A stretch of 64,000 nt of DNA from DASZIT01 sp963709665 (GCA_963709665.1 CAVPWU010000002.1:682001-746000); one strand, 5' to 3'. Positions 50,933-60,206 are shown, numbered from the stretch's first letter. The notes: generated from the sequence alone by a model not told the origin. Numbers and translations are program-made.

Positions 50933-51565
50933 ATGGCCGACCTCTCCACCATCGCCTCGCTGGGGACGGCGGTCGGCACCCTGGTCCTCGGTGTCGCCAC
51001 CTTCTCCTCGGTGCGCTCGAGCAACCGCTCGGCCCGGATCGCCGAGCAGAGCTTTCTGGCCGGCGTGCGACCCCTGCTGGTGCCCACCCGGTTCCAGGAC
51101 CCCGAGGAGAAGGTGATGTTCCAGGACCAGCACTGGCTGAGGGTGGAGGGGGGCCGGGCGGTGATCGAGGTCAGCGACGACGTGCTGTACCTGGCCATGG
51201 CCGTCCGCAACGTCGGCGACGGCATCGCCGTGCTCGACCGGTGGGAGCTCTTCCCCGAGCGCCGGACAGCCGACGACGGGCCCCCCGACCTGTCCACCTT
51301 TCGCCGACTCACCCGCGACCTCTACATTCCCGCCGGCGACCAGGGGTTCTGGCAGGGTGCCATCCGCCAGGAGGAGGATCCGCTCCGGGGCCCGCTGCTC
51401 GAGGACATCCGGGAACGGAAGCCCATGAGCCTGGCCCTCCTCTACGGCGACCACGAGGGTGGCCAGCGCGCCATCACCCTGTTCGGGATCGTCCCCGACC
51501 AGGGGGACCAGTGGCTGGTATCGGTGTCCAAGCACTGGAACGTGGACCGCGACGATCCCCGCTGA
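50933..51565 (+). CDS. membrane-anchored hypothetical protein
   Basis: The product is 210 residues. One N-terminal helix (IASLGTAVGTLVLGVATFSSV, about 7-27) anchors a soluble domain containing LAMAVRNVGDGIAVLDRWELF and LALLYGDHEGGQRAITLFG, with alternating beta-strand character. The same layout (single helix, then a beta domain with VRNVG.G.A) recurs in actinobacterial proteins of unknown function. It is leaderless by promoter position. Confidence 0.65.
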   Translation: MADLSTIASLGTAVGTLVLGVATFSSVRSSNRSARIAEQSFLAGVRPLLVPTRFQDPEEKVMFQDQHWLRVEGGRAVIEVSDDVLYLAMAVRNVGDGIAVLDRWELFPERRTADDGPPDLSTFRRLTRDLYIPAGDQGFWQGAIRQEEDPLRGPLLEDIRERKPMSLALLYGDHEGGQRAITLFGIVPDQGDQWLVSVSKHWNVDRDDPR

Positions 51566-51650
51566 GGGCCGGCCGGGGCCCCCTGGGGAGGTCCGGGCGG
51601 TGGTGCGGTCGGTGGGTGGGGGCGGTTGGTGGGTGGCGTCCTCCCCCGCC

Positions 51651-51656
51651 TACCAT
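51651..51656 (+). promoter_or_regulatory. -10 box, leaderless start
   Basis: TACCAT, 6 nt before the ATG at 51663. Confidence 0.45.
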
Positions 51657-51662
51657 GGGCCC

Positions 51663-52067
51663 ATGGAGCACACCGCCACGGCCGACACCGCCGTCGCGGC
51701 ACCCGAACGGTCGGCCGCCGACGCCTTCATGCGGCGGCTGCTGCGGATCCCCGACCAGCAGCCGGCCATCGACGAGTCGGAGACCCACCGGATCTTCAGC
51801 ACCTCGATCTTCCTCTCCGCCCTGCGGTGCCTGCTGACCTACATCCTCCTGCCGATCGTCCTCCCCGCCATCGGGGTGGCCAAGGGGGTGGGCCCCTGGA
51901 TCGGCATCCCGGTCGGGGTCCTGGCCCTGGTCTTCGACTACCTGGGCATCCGGCGGTTCTGGCTGGCCGACCACCACCAGCGGTGGGCGTTCACCGCCCT
52001 CTACGCCGCGGTGGGGGGCATGGTGCTGGCCCTGGTCATCGGCGACGTGGTCACCGCCCTGCACTGA
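51663..52067 (+). CDS. small three-helix membrane protein
   Basis: The product is 134 residues. A polar N-terminal part (about 45 residues with IPDQQPAIDESE) precedes three helices (LLTYILLPIVLPAIG, GIPVGVLALVFDYLG, FTALYAAVGGMVLALVIG). The frame is open far upstream but the ATG at 51663 has a promoter-like box 6 nt before it. No family is recognised beyond similarity in layout to DUF-type actinobacterial proteins. Confidence 0.65.
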   Translation: MEHTATADTAVAAPERSAADAFMRRLLRIPDQQPAIDESETHRIFSTSIFLSALRCLLTYILLPIVLPAIGVAKGVGPWIGIPVGVLALVFDYLGIRRFWLADHHQRWAFTALYAAVGGMVLALVIGDVVTALH

Positions 52068-52170
52068 GCCCGTCGGGCACTGAACCGTCGGGCACGGAGC
52101 CCACCGGTCGGCGCCGGCGGCGGGTCGAGGGCGGATGTCCGGTCGGGTTCGTCCCTCCGCTGGACGTGGC

Positions 52171-52344
52171 CTACTTCTTCCGCGCCTTCTTGAGCTGCTC
52201 CACCTCGTCGGTGAGCCGCTCGAGCTCCTCGGCCAGGGCCAGGACCACGATGCCCAGGTCCTGGGTGGCGTCCTTCAGGCCCTCGAGGTCCGTCGGGGTC
52301 CGGAGCTTCTTCAACGCTCGGTTGGCCACCCGTGCCAGGGCCAT
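52171..52344 (-). CDS. 57-residue coiled-coil protein
   Basis: A gene of 58 codons encodes MALARVANRALKKLRTPTDL, then a Leu-heptad helix (LALAEELERLTDEVEQLKKA) and a basic end KARKK. GGGGAGGA lies 7 nt before the ATG. The sequence would form a dimeric coiled coil. The high-quality ribosome site and heptad register argue that it is real despite its size. Function is unknown. Confidence 0.6.
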   Translation of the reverse strand: MALARVANRALKKLRTPTDLEGLKDATQDLGIVVLALAEELERLTDEVEQLKKARKK

Positions 52345-52485
52345 GAACGGTCCTCCCCAACGATCGGCCGGGCTGCTCCCGACTGCCAGGCCGAAATCGT
52401 AACGAACAGTTGGGTCCCGTGCCTCATCGAAACGCGCGGGTAAACCCCAGGTGAACGTTGTGTGACAGGCCCCCCGTTCGGCGGG

Positions 52486-53595
52486 TCAGCGGATGGTGCC
52501 CACGCCGGGGATCAATGGCAGGTCGAGGGCGGTGACCCACCCGGGTGGGCAGTCGTTGACCGCCGGGACGGCATTGAGGGCCCGGAAGCCGGTGGCCAGA
52601 CAGCCGGCCGCCGCCGCGTCGCGACCGCTACCGTCCGTGAACCGGAAGGCGGTCTCCTGGGTGACGGAGGGGGAGCCGTCGATCTCCACCCGGTAGACGT
52701 CGTTCTGCGACCCCCGGGGCCAGTCCGGTGCCGAGTCGGCCCCCACCCGGTTGACGTGCTCGAGCTGGATCCGCGTCTCGCCGTCGAGCACCCCGTTGAT
52801 GGTGAAGCGGATGGCCGCCACCTGGCCCGGCTCCACGGTGCCCTTGGCGGTGGGGATGGGGACGTCGGTGACCCACTTGTCCCAGGTGGAGGTGATCTCG
52901 TCGAGCTCGATACCGACGGCGTGGGCCATCATCGGGACCGTGGCCCCCCAGGCCATGACCAGAATGTCGGTGTGCTCGAGGAGCGGGGTGAACCCGGGCG
53001 GGCGGCCGATCCCCATCTCGTCCTCGTAGTCGCCCTCGTACCGGCTGTAGTCGAGGATCTCCAGGGCGCGGACCCTGCGCACCTCGGAGCAGACCCCCAT
53101 CAGGGTCATGGGGAGGAGGTCGTTGGCGAATCCCGGATCGATCCCGGTGGTGAAGCACGACGACCCGCCGGCCTGGCACGCCTGGGTGATGGGGTCGATC
53201 CACGAGGCGGGGTTCTGTCGCATGGCCGGCCACACCCAGGGGGTCATGGCCGTCGAGCAGACGTCGATCCCCGCCCGCAGGAACCGTCCCATGAGCTCGA
53301 TGTTGTCGTCGGCGTGGCCGGCGGTCGGTCCGTAGTGGACCAGGGCGTCCGGACCCAGCCCGATGAGGGCGTCGACGTCGTCGGTGGTGGTGATGCCGAT
53401 GGGTCCGATGCCGCAGAGCTCGCCGGCGTCCCGGCCGGCCTTGTCGGGGCTGTGCACCCCCACGCCGACCAGCTCGAACGCCGGGTGCCCGACCAGCTCC
53501 TCGATGACCATCCGCCCCACGAATCCGGTCCCCCAGATCACGATGCGTTTGGGCGGACGGGTGGTCGGGTCGGACAGGTCGGTCGGGTTGGTCAT
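52486..53595 (-). CDS. DapB-like NAD(P)-dependent dehydrogenase
   Basis: The product is 369 residues. The Rossmann motif WGTGFVGRMVIEELVGHP (about 20-37), the HYGPTAGHADDNIE segment and the central SCFTTGIDPGFANDLLPM match the dihydrodipicolinate-reductase-like family that includes 2,4-diaminopentanoate dehydrogenase. It probably reduces or oxidises an amine or imine substrate. A TAGCCT box lies 9 nt before the start. No lysine-biosynthesis genes are adjacent, so a DapB role is unlikely. Confidence 0.8.
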   Translation of the reverse strand: MTNPTDLSDPTTRPPKRIVIWGTGFVGRMVIEELVGHPAFELVGVGVHSPDKAGRDAGELCGIGPIGITTTDDVDALIGLGPDALVHYGPTAGHADDNIELMGRFLRAGIDVCSTAMTPWVWPAMRQNPASWIDPITQACQAGGSSCFTTGIDPGFANDLLPMTLMGVCSEVRRVRALEILDYSRYEGDYEDEMGIGRPPGFTPLLEHTDILVMAWGATVPMMAHAVGIELDEITSTWDKWVTDVPIPTAKGTVEPGQVAAIRFTINGVLDGETRIQLEHVNRVGADSAPDWPRGSQNDVYRVEIDGSPSVTQETAFRFTDGSGRDAAAAGCLATGFRALNAVPAVNDCPPGWVTALDLPLIPGVGTIR

Positions 53596-53745
53596 AGGTG
53601 GGCGAGGCTAGGCGGATGCGGGGCGGGCGGTGCACCACGCTGCCCCCCGAGCCGGTTCGGCCGCCGTGCGTTCCGCGGCCGGTCCATCTCCCGGGTGGCT
53701 CCCTTGTCCCGCTCCGGTCGGTTGCTTAGTGTCATCAGCGTCACC

Positions 53746-54222
53746 ATGGCGGGAGACGAGATCGGGGGCGAGGTGCGAGCAGCGGTCCGGGTCACCGTCC
53801 TCGTGGTCGTGCTGGCCACGCTGGCCATCGTGGTCAATCAGGTGGAGGCGGGAGGCTCGGTGTCCGCCACCCGGGCCGCCCCGGGTGGTGCCGGCCCCGC
53901 CGGGAGCTCGGGTCCGATCCTCCTGACCAACGCCAGCAGCGGATCCACGGTGAGCGCCTCGGTGGGTCGGTCCATCGTGGTGCGGCTGACCGACGCCAGG
54001 CTGCACTGGTCGAGGGTCCAGGTGGCGTCGTCGAGCGGCGCCCCCGGAGGTGTCCTGGAGCTTCAGTCCGAGACCGCGGCGGTTGGCTCCTCGACGACCC
54101 GACTCCGCGTGCTGAACGAGGGCACCGCCAGTCTCACGGCGACCGGCAGCCCCGACTGCAGCACGGGAGCCGCCTGCCCGATGTTCCTGCTCCTGTGGCA
54201 CGTCGACATCAGGGTCCGGTGA
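53746..54222 (+). CDS. exported beta-rich protein with disulfide motif
   Basis: The product is 158 residues. An N-terminal transmembrane or signal helix (VRVTVLVVVLATLAIVV) precedes a Ser/Thr-rich beta domain with repeated G-S-x-V strands and a C-terminal PDCSTGAACPMF that can close a disulfide. The fold resembles chagasin-like (I42) protease inhibitors or BIG-type domains (GSTVSASVGRSIVVRL, GTASLTATG), but the inhibitor loops are not clear. It is probably secreted and surface-retained. Confidence 0.6.
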   Translation: MAGDEIGGEVRAAVRVTVLVVVLATLAIVVNQVEAGGSVSATRAAPGGAGPAGSSGPILLTNASSGSTVSASVGRSIVVRLTDARLHWSRVQVASSSGAPGGVLELQSETAAVGSSTTRLRVLNEGTASLTATGSPDCSTGAACPMFLLLWHVDIRVR

Positions 54223-54238
54223 GCACCTCGTAGGACCC

Positions 54239-54781
54239 TCAGGTCCCGGTGAACGTCCAACGGGTGGCTCCTCCTGCCCCCACGACCTGGAGGGCGGTGG
54301 CGTGGTGGGCCTCGATGCGGAAGATGGACCACGGCGGTGGGCCAGCGGAGGGGGCGCTGTACTCGGCGGTCAGCGCCGTGCCGGAAGCGTCGACCCGGGC
54401 CGGCCACCCCCCGGCGTTCCACTGTTCGGCCAGCGAGGTCACCGTCGTCGGGTCGGTGACCCTGGTGGCCACCCCCTCGATGACGAGATCGAACTCCCGC
54501 GTCGCCACGCTCAGGGTGCACCGGGGATCGCCGGCCAGGTTCCGTCCCTTCCGCGTCTGCTCGCCGGTCACGAACCAGAAGGATCCCTCGAGCCACACGG
54601 CGCCGACGCCGGTGAGGTGGGGACTGCCGTCCCGATTGACGGTGGCCAACCAGCAGGTGTGGCGATCGGGGCCTCCGGCGCTGGGAGCCTGGATCACCCC
54701 CTGGTCGAGACGGCCCTCGATGTCGGCCCAGTCGACGGGCGGAAGGCCGTAGAGGTCCGCGAGGTTCTTCGATTTCATCAC
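54239..54781 (-). CDS. pyridoxamine 5'-phosphate oxidase-family protein
   Basis: The product is 180 residues. The split-barrel features HTCWLATVNRDGSPHLTGVGAVW, FVTGEQTRKGRNLAGDPRCTLSV and VIEGVATRVTD identify the PPOX/FDR family, binding FMN or F420. It may reduce a quinone or coenzyme; true PdxH activity is not implied because the PLP-specific C-terminus is absent. The GTG at 54781 has TACGGT 7 nt upstream; the adjacent ATG could be used instead. Confidence 0.78.
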   Translation of the reverse strand: MMKSKNLADLYGLPPVDWADIEGRLDQGVIQAPSAGGPDRHTCWLATVNRDGSPHLTGVGAVWLEGSFWFVTGEQTRKGRNLAGDPRCTLSVATREFDLVIEGVATRVTDPTTVTSLAEQWNAGGWPARVDASGTALTAEYSAPSAGPPPWSIFRIEAHHATALQVVGAGGATRWTFTGT

Positions 54782-54788
54782 GTGATCG

Positions 54789-54794
54789 ACCGTA
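54789..54794 (-). promoter_or_regulatory. -10 box, leaderless start
   Basis: TACGGT on the minus strand, 7 nt before the GTG at 54781. Confidence 0.35.
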
Positions 54795-54864
54795 GCGGCA
54801 CGGCTGGGTCCTTGCCGGTGCGGACATCAGGATCTACTCGGAAGAGCCCCCCGGTGGTCGGCCC

Positions 54865-54910
54865 TGGACGTGGTTACCGTGTTGAGCGTATAGTTTGAGC
54901 ACACGCTCAA
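54865..54910 (+). promoter_or_regulatory. promoter and TetR operator
   Basis: TGGACG (54865-54870) and TATAGT (54889-54894), 18 nt apart, form a promoter. TTGAGC (54895-54900) and GCTCAA (54905-54910) with a 4-nt spacer are a palindrome starting right after the -10 box; another TTGAGC lies at 54882-54887. Binding of the encoded TetR protein would block its own transcript. Confidence 0.6.
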
Positions 54911-54920
54911 GTGAGGGACG

Positions 54921-55577
54921 ATGGCCAAGGCGGGAACTCCGAGTACGACGACCACCACCAAGGGCTCGGACCGCTCGGCGGTCACACGTCGGCAGTTGGT
55001 GGACGCCGCCATCGAGGCACTCAAGTCCGACGGCTACGGAGGAGCCAGTGCCCGTTCGATCGCCCAGCGTGCCGAGCTGAATCAGGGCCTGATCTTCTAC
55101 CACTTCGGCTCCGTGGCCAACCTCCTCCTCGCCGCCCTCGATGCGGTCAGCGAGGAGCGCCTGCAGCTCTACGACGCCGAGGTCACCGGGGTGACGAGCC
55201 CGACCCGGCTGGTGGACGCCGCCGAGGAGATCTTCCGGAACGATCTCGACACCGGCCACATCGCGGTACTGGTCGAGATGATCGCCGGGGCGTCCTCCAC
55301 CCCCGGGCTCGGTCCGGAGGTGGCCGCCCGGATCCAACCCTGGCGTGCCTTCGCCGAGGCGACCATCGAGGCGTCGCTCGGCACCTCCCCCCTGGCGGGT
55401 CTCCTCCCGGCGGGCGAGATGGCCCACGCCGTGGTCGCCCTGTACCTGGGACTGGAGATGTTGAGCCAACTCGACGGTGACGTCCAGCCGGCCCTCGACC
55501 TGTTCGCCCGGGCCAAGCAGCTCGCCTCCCTTGTCCAAGCCCTGACCCCGACCGCCACCTCCGAGGAGACCCCATGA
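54921..55577 (+). CDS. TetR-family transcriptional repressor
   Basis: The product is 218 residues. A flexible Thr-rich N-terminus leads to the HTH (LVDAAIEALKSDGYGGASAR, SIAQRAELNQGLIFYHFGS), then a ligand-binding domain with LEMLSQLDG. A GAGGG ribosome site precedes the ATG, and a TTGAGC palindrome overlaps the promoter, so autorepression is likely. The stop overlaps the next gene (ATGA), which is probably the regulated partner. The ligand is unknown. Confidence 0.85.
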   Translation: MAKAGTPSTTTTTKGSDRSAVTRRQLVDAAIEALKSDGYGGASARSIAQRAELNQGLIFYHFGSVANLLLAALDAVSEERLQLYDAEVTGVTSPTRLVDAAEEIFRNDLDTGHIAVLVEMIAGASSTPGLGPEVAARIQPWRAFAEATIEASLGTSPLAGLLPAGEMAHAVVALYLGLEMLSQLDGDVQPALDLFARAKQLASLVQALTPTATSEETP

Positions 55578-56527
55578 CATCCATGCTCGACGCACCCCAC
55601 TCCCCGGCGGCCCGGCACGACACCGGTCTCGACGTGGTGACGGGGGCCTTCAGCTACTCGGGGGCGGCCATTGCCCGGGCCCTCCAGGCCGACGGACGGA
55701 GGGTGCGGACGCTGACCGGCCATCCCGAGCGTCGGGGAGGTGGGTCGGAGATCGAGGCTCGTCCGCTGGACTTCGACGACCAGCTCGGCCTGGTCGACTC
55801 CCTGCGCGGCGCCACCACCCTCTACAACACCTACTGGGTGCGCTTCGCCCATGGCCGGATCGACCATGACCTGGCGGTGTCCAACTCCCGGACGCTGTTC
55901 GTGGCCGCCAGGCGGGCCGGCGTCCAGCGCATCGTCCACGTCAGCATCACCCACCCCAGCATCGGCTCCCCGTTCCCCTACTTCCGGGGAAAGGCGCTGG
56001 TGGAACGGGCACTCTCCGAGTCCGAGGTCCCGTACGCCGTGGTCCGTCCGGCCATCCTCTTCGGTGGCGACGGCGTGCTGATCAACAACATCGCCTGGCT
56101 GCTCCGCCACCTGCCGGTCTTCGGGGTGGGCGGCGACGGGAGCTACCGGATCCGGGGCATCCACGTGGACGACCTCGCCCGGCTGTGTCTCCGGCTGGGG
56201 GGCGAGAGCCACGACAGCGTCACCGACGCCGTCGGCCCCGACCGTCCCACCTTCGACGAGCTGGTGGACTCCATCCGCACGGCGGTGGGCGCACACAGCC
56301 GGATCGTCCACGTTCCCGGCGTCCTGGTCCCCGGCCTGTCGTCGGTGCTCGGAGCCGCGCTCCACGACGTCCTCCTGACCCGGGACGAGTACCAGGCGAT
56401 GGCCGCGGGGCTGGCCGACACCGACGGACCGGCGACGGGGTCGACCCGCCTGTCGACCTGGATCGCCGAGCGCGGCGACGACCTCGGTCTCCGCTACGCC
56501 AACGAGTTGAAGCGTCACTTCGCCTGA
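55574..56527 (+). CDS. NmrA/NAD(P)-binding short-chain epimerase-like protein
   Basis: The product is 317 residues. The Rossmann-like VVTGAFSYSGAAIARAL (about 21-37; a TGAxxxxG variant), YRIRGIHVDDLA and VVRPAILFGG place it in the atypical SDR/NmrA group, which includes NAD(P) sensors and NADH:quinone oxidoreductase 39-kDa-type proteins. It is coupled to the TetR gene upstream, suggesting ligand-controlled expression. The catalytic Tyr-Lys of classical SDRs is not evident. Confidence 0.75.
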   Translation: MTSMLDAPHSPAARHDTGLDVVTGAFSYSGAAIARALQADGRRVRTLTGHPERRGGGSEIEARPLDFDDQLGLVDSLRGATTLYNTYWVRFAHGRIDHDLAVSNSRTLFVAARRAGVQRIVHVSITHPSIGSPFPYFRGKALVERALSESEVPYAVVRPAILFGGDGVLINNIAWLLRHLPVFGVGGDGSYRIRGIHVDDLARLCLRLGGESHDSVTDAVGPDRPTFDELVDSIRTAVGAHSRIVHVPGVLVPGLSSVLGAALHDVLLTRDEYQAMAAGLADTDGPATGSTRLSTWIAERGDDLGLRYANELKRHFA

Positions 56528-56624
56528 GCGGGTCTCCGGTGGGAGGAGTCCGTGCCCTGCCGTCGGCCGTCTGCGGCCTGCCCCGACCCGGGGTCGTGGG
56601 TCCGGGCCCGGACACTTCCGGGGA

Positions 56625-57011
56625 TCAGGCGTTGTGGGCGATCACCACTCCGGCGAGGGCGACGGTGAAGAGCGCACCCATGACGATGGCGAAGATCGCC
56701 CGACCGCGACCGTAGGCACCGGGACGACGCCGGAGCTGTGCCAGTGCGCAGACGCCGAGCACCAGGGAGACGGGGGCGGGCACCAGCAGGATCGAGAGGA
56801 AGGCGACATATCCGGCGACGATGGCGAGGGGGGTCCGTCCGACGGGCAGGAGCATCCGGGTCGAGGCGCTGGTGGGATCCAGCCCCCCGGCGACCGGCGG
56901 CGGTTGTTGCCACAACGAGGACGTCCACTGACTGCCGTCGAAGTACCGGAGGGGCGCCATCGACCACGGATCGGGATACCAACCCGGAGGCACGGCGTAT
57001 CCCGAGGTCAT
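56625..57011 (-). CDS. DUF2510/DUF4190 small membrane protein
   Basis: The product is 128 residues. The N-terminal PPGWYPDPWSMAPLRYFDGSQWT is the DUF2510 motif common in Actinobacteria; the rest has two helices with LGVCALAQLRRRPGAYGRG between them, the DUF4190 pattern. It is likely membrane-embedded with the DUF2510 segment in the cytosol. The frame extends to 57080, but the conserved motif starts just after 57011. Function is unknown. Confidence 0.7.
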   Translation of the reverse strand: MTSGYAVPPGWYPDPWSMAPLRYFDGSQWTSSLWQQPPPVAGGLDPTSASTRMLLPVGRTPLAIVAGYVAFLSILLVPAPVSLVLGVCALAQLRRRPGAYGRGRAIFAIVMGALFTVALAGVVIAHNA

Positions 57012-57096
57012 GGACCCAACCATCGACCGTCGATGGCGGGGGCTTGAGTCAGGGTCGGCGGTGCCCCGTCGCGACCCCACCCGGGCATGGGGGCCC

Positions 57097-59568
57097 TCAG
57101 CCGGTCGGGGCGGCTCCGACGAAGGTCAGACCCTTGCCGGCCAGCGATCCCGGGTAGACCTGGTTGGGGAAGGTGAAGGCCCCACCGTCGCCACCGATGA
57201 GCAGGTAGCCACCGCCGTTGGGACTGGGCACCAGGCCGACGATGTCGCTCACGGTGAGGCCCAGCCCGGGGACCGACCCCTCGAAGGGGGCGTTCCCGTA
57301 GCTGAACACGCCGCCAGCCGCCGAGGCCAGCCAGTAGCCGCTGCCGGCCGGCGTCGAGGTGATCGAGACGATGCCGCCGCTGCTGGGGCTGCCCAGGGCG
57401 GCGGCGTCCCCGAAGTGGGACACCGTGCCGGAGGCCTGGGCCAGCCAGTACCCGCCGCCGTCCGGGGTGAGGGCGATCCCGATGACGTCGTCCACGGCCA
57501 GGCCCTGGCCGGGCAGGGAGCCCCGGTAGTGGGCGTCGCCGAACCCGAAGACCCCTCCGTCCTTGCTGACCAGGTAGTAGCCGCCGTCGTCGGGGGTGGC
57601 GACGAGGCTGACGATGTCGTCCACCTCCACCCCCAGCCCCGGCAGCGACCCCTTAAAGGAGGCGTCGCCGAAGGCGAAGACGCCTCCGTCCGCACCCACC
57701 AGGTAGTACCCCTTGTTGTCGGGGGTGGCGGCGATGCCCACGATGTCGCCCACGTGGATCCCCATGCCGGGCAGCGAGCCGTGGAAGCCGTTGGGGTTCC
57801 CGAGGGCGAAGACCCCGCCGTCGGATCCCACCAGGTCGACCGCCCCGGGAATCGAGTGGGAGTACACGGTGATGCTTCCGGACACGTAGGAGATGGTGTA
57901 GTTGGGGTCGACGGCACCGGCACAGGTGACCGGGTAGACGCCGGGCAGCGGGAGCGGGAAGGTGGTCGCCGAATAGGTGGTGGTGCAGGTGGCGGGCCTG
58001 GTCAACGAGGACACCGTGTCGCCGTTGAGAAAGCCGGTGTACCGGGGCACCAGGTTGACGGGCTGGCCGGAGACCACCGACGACGACGGGGCGGTGACGA
58101 CCAACGCCCCCGAGGTGATGGTCAAGGTTCCCGACACGTAGGAGATGGTGTAGTTGGAGTCGGCGGCGCCGCTGCAGGTCACCGGGTAGGTCCCGGTCTG
58201 GACCGGGGACGCCGGTGTGGTGGTGCAGGTCGGCGGGGTGGTGGTCGACGTGTCGCCGTTCACCAGCCCGGCGAACTGCGGCGTCAACGTCGGGACCGGG
58301 TCGCCGTAGCCGATGGTCGGGCTGGGGGCCGTGATGGTCAGCGGAGCGGTGATGCCGATCGAGTTCGAGGCGTCCACGAAGGCGCTGGGTCCCCCGTTGT
58401 TGCTGGCCGCCACCGAGCAGGTGATGGTGCGCCCCACGTCGGCGGTGGCGAGCGGGTAGGTGCTGGCCCCGACCGTCGGCCCCTGCAGCACGGTGGAGCC
58501 GTTCAGGAACTTGTAGCTGAACTCCTCCGGGCTGCCGGTCCAATCGCTCCCTGCCGTGTTGCACGTCAGGTTCTGGCCGGGGTTGCCGGTCCCGGAGATG
58601 GTCGGGGGGGTGATGTTGGTCGGAGGCGGAGGCAGCTGGTACGAGATCGTGACGCTGCCGTTGCCCCCCGGTCCGCCCGGGGCCTGGCTGTGGCTGGTGC
58701 CGCTGGCACCGCCGTTGGAGGCCAGGGTGACCGTGCCGCCGGTGCTGCCTCCGCCACCCCCGCCGCCGCCGCCGTACCCGCCGGCACCGCCGCCGTAGCC
58801 ACCACCACCGCCGCCACTGAAGTCGGAGGACGTCCCCCCGGTGCCGGTGCCCGAGCCGGAACCACCGGCCCCGTCGACAGCAGCGTCCTCAATGCCGGCG
58901 CCTCCGGCACCGCCGTCGCCGTTCCCGCCGGACTTCGGAGCCGTGGATCCGGAAGGACAGGTGGAGGAGGCGGCCGCGATCCCGCCGACCCCTCCGCTAC
59001 CGGGGAGCCCGCCCCCGTCGACGCACCCGGAGGGGTTGGCCCCCTGGGCGCCGGCGTTGCCGCCGGCGTAGTCCTCGCCGCCTCCGCCCCCGCCGCCGGC
59101 GATGACCTGATTCGAGGCGCCGGCCGCCACGCTGCTGCTGGCCCCTCCCCCGCTGCTGGAGCCGCCGGGCTGCCCGCCCTCGCCGACCACGACGTCCAGG
59201 ACGTCCCCGGCCGCGGTCGAGACGGATCCGGTGACCTTCGCCCCGTCCCCGCCGGGGACCGGGGTGCCCGGACCGTTCGCCGTACTCGGGCCGCCGGAGC
59301 CGCCGGCTCCGATGACCACCACACTCACCGAGGTGATGTTGTCCCCGGGGGGAACCGTGAAGGTGTCCGAGCCGAGCGAACTGTAGGTGCAGGTCACCGT
59401 GGACCCCGAGACGGCGAAGGTCCCGTTGTTCCCGCACGGGATCGATGCGGACGCCGGCGTCGAGGAGACCGCCAGCAGTGAGCCGAAGCTGAGACCGAAG
59501 GTTCCCAGACAGACCGCCGCGGCGACGGTCAGGAACCTACGGGATCGGGTGAAGGACAGATGGGACAT
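57097..59568 (-). CDS. large secreted Gly-rich/MBG/repeat protein
   Basis: The product is 823 residues. A Sec signal (RSRRFLTVAAAVCLGTFGLS, cleavage near ASA) is followed by a Gly-rich region of about 200 residues (GGGGGGYGGGAGGYGGGGG type), two MBG-like domains (LTITAPSPTIGYGDPVPTL; YPVTCSGAADSNYTISYVSG), and six C-terminal GYYLVGADGGVFAFGDA-type units. The C-terminal units match those of the protein at 13357. The gene is probably cell-surface or secreted; the Gly-rich part may be an extension or amyloid-like segment. GGAGAGG precedes the ATG. Confidence 0.8.
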   Translation of the reverse strand: MSHLSFTRSRRFLTVAAAVCLGTFGLSFGSLLAVSSTPASASIPCGNNGTFAVSGSTVTCTYSSLGSDTFTVPPGDNITSVSVVVIGAGGSGGPSTANGPGTPVPGGDGAKVTGSVSTAAGDVLDVVVGEGGQPGGSSSGGGASSSVAAGASNQVIAGGGGGGGEDYAGGNAGAQGANPSGCVDGGGLPGSGGVGGIAAASSTCPSGSTAPKSGGNGDGGAGGAGIEDAAVDGAGGSGSGTGTGGTSSDFSGGGGGGYGGGAGGYGGGGGGGGGSTGGTVTLASNGGASGTSHSQAPGGPGGNGSVTISYQLPPPPTNITPPTISGTGNPGQNLTCNTAGSDWTGSPEEFSYKFLNGSTVLQGPTVGASTYPLATADVGRTITCSVAASNNGGPSAFVDASNSIGITAPLTITAPSPTIGYGDPVPTLTPQFAGLVNGDTSTTTPPTCTTTPASPVQTGTYPVTCSGAADSNYTISYVSGTLTITSGALVVTAPSSSVVSGQPVNLVPRYTGFLNGDTVSSLTRPATCTTTYSATTFPLPLPGVYPVTCAGAVDPNYTISYVSGSITVYSHSIPGAVDLVGSDGGVFALGNPNGFHGSLPGMGIHVGDIVGIAATPDNKGYYLVGADGGVFAFGDASFKGSLPGLGVEVDDIVSLVATPDDGGYYLVSKDGGVFGFGDAHYRGSLPGQGLAVDDVIGIALTPDGGGYWLAQASGTVSHFGDAAALGSPSSGGIVSITSTPAGSGYWLASAAGGVFSYGNAPFEGSVPGLGLTVSDIVGLVPSPNGGGYLLIGGDGGAFTFPNQVYPGSLAGKGLTFVGAAPTG

Positions 59569-60206
59569 CGTGCGCGCCTCTCCGCTAGTGGCCACACAAG
59601 TCCGCCGACCTTCGCCAGAGCCGCCACTACTGGTGGCCGGGACGTTACACGGTGCGGCGCCCGACTGCACGACTTTCCCCTGCCGGCACCCCGACCCTGA
59701 TGATGACCGGACCGCCGCCGGGCGGTGGACCGGACGTGCACGCCCGTCTCCACTCTGCCGACCGACGAGGTTCTCGTCGTCCCGTTCGTCCCGCCTGCCT
59801 GGTGCGCAGCCAGGGTCTCCCCCTGCGCCCATGCCCGACGGTGGGCCGATGGCTCTGCACCGCGAACGACCAGTTCAGATGGTGTCGGAGGAACGACCGA
59901 AGTGAATTCCGACTGGCGTCTCCAACCGTTGAGGTGACGAGAAGAGCGGGTCGGAGCCAGCTCGCCTACATGACAACAAGGGTTCCTCCATTTCCACGGA
60001 CACAGATCCTTGGGTAGAACTCCCCCACTCCTGCAGAACCTTCTGCCGGCTCACTGATCCGTTGCGTCCTCGTGAAGGACCACTTCGTTCTCATACCTTC
60101 ACGGATCCAGGTGCCTGTCTGAACCGATCGTCAACTCTTCGTTGATTCAGACATCTTCAAGAGTCGGCTAGCCAACTGTTCCCGCCCATCGCCCCCTCCG
60201 AAGCCC
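59569..60206. other. 638-bp stretch without a recognised gene
   Basis: I see no gene with a plausible start and family here. The left part is GC-rich; from about 59,950 the composition falls toward that of the island. Two inverted repeats occur (CGTGAAGG 60071-60078 with CCTTCACG 60096-60103; TCAAC-GTTGA at 60131-60145), which may mark the island boundary. Confidence 0.4.

Noticed and set aside
59569..59832. An N-terminal extension of the large secreted protein to 59832
   Set aside because: The signal peptide starts at 59568 and the upstream sequence lacks coding character and a ribosome site.
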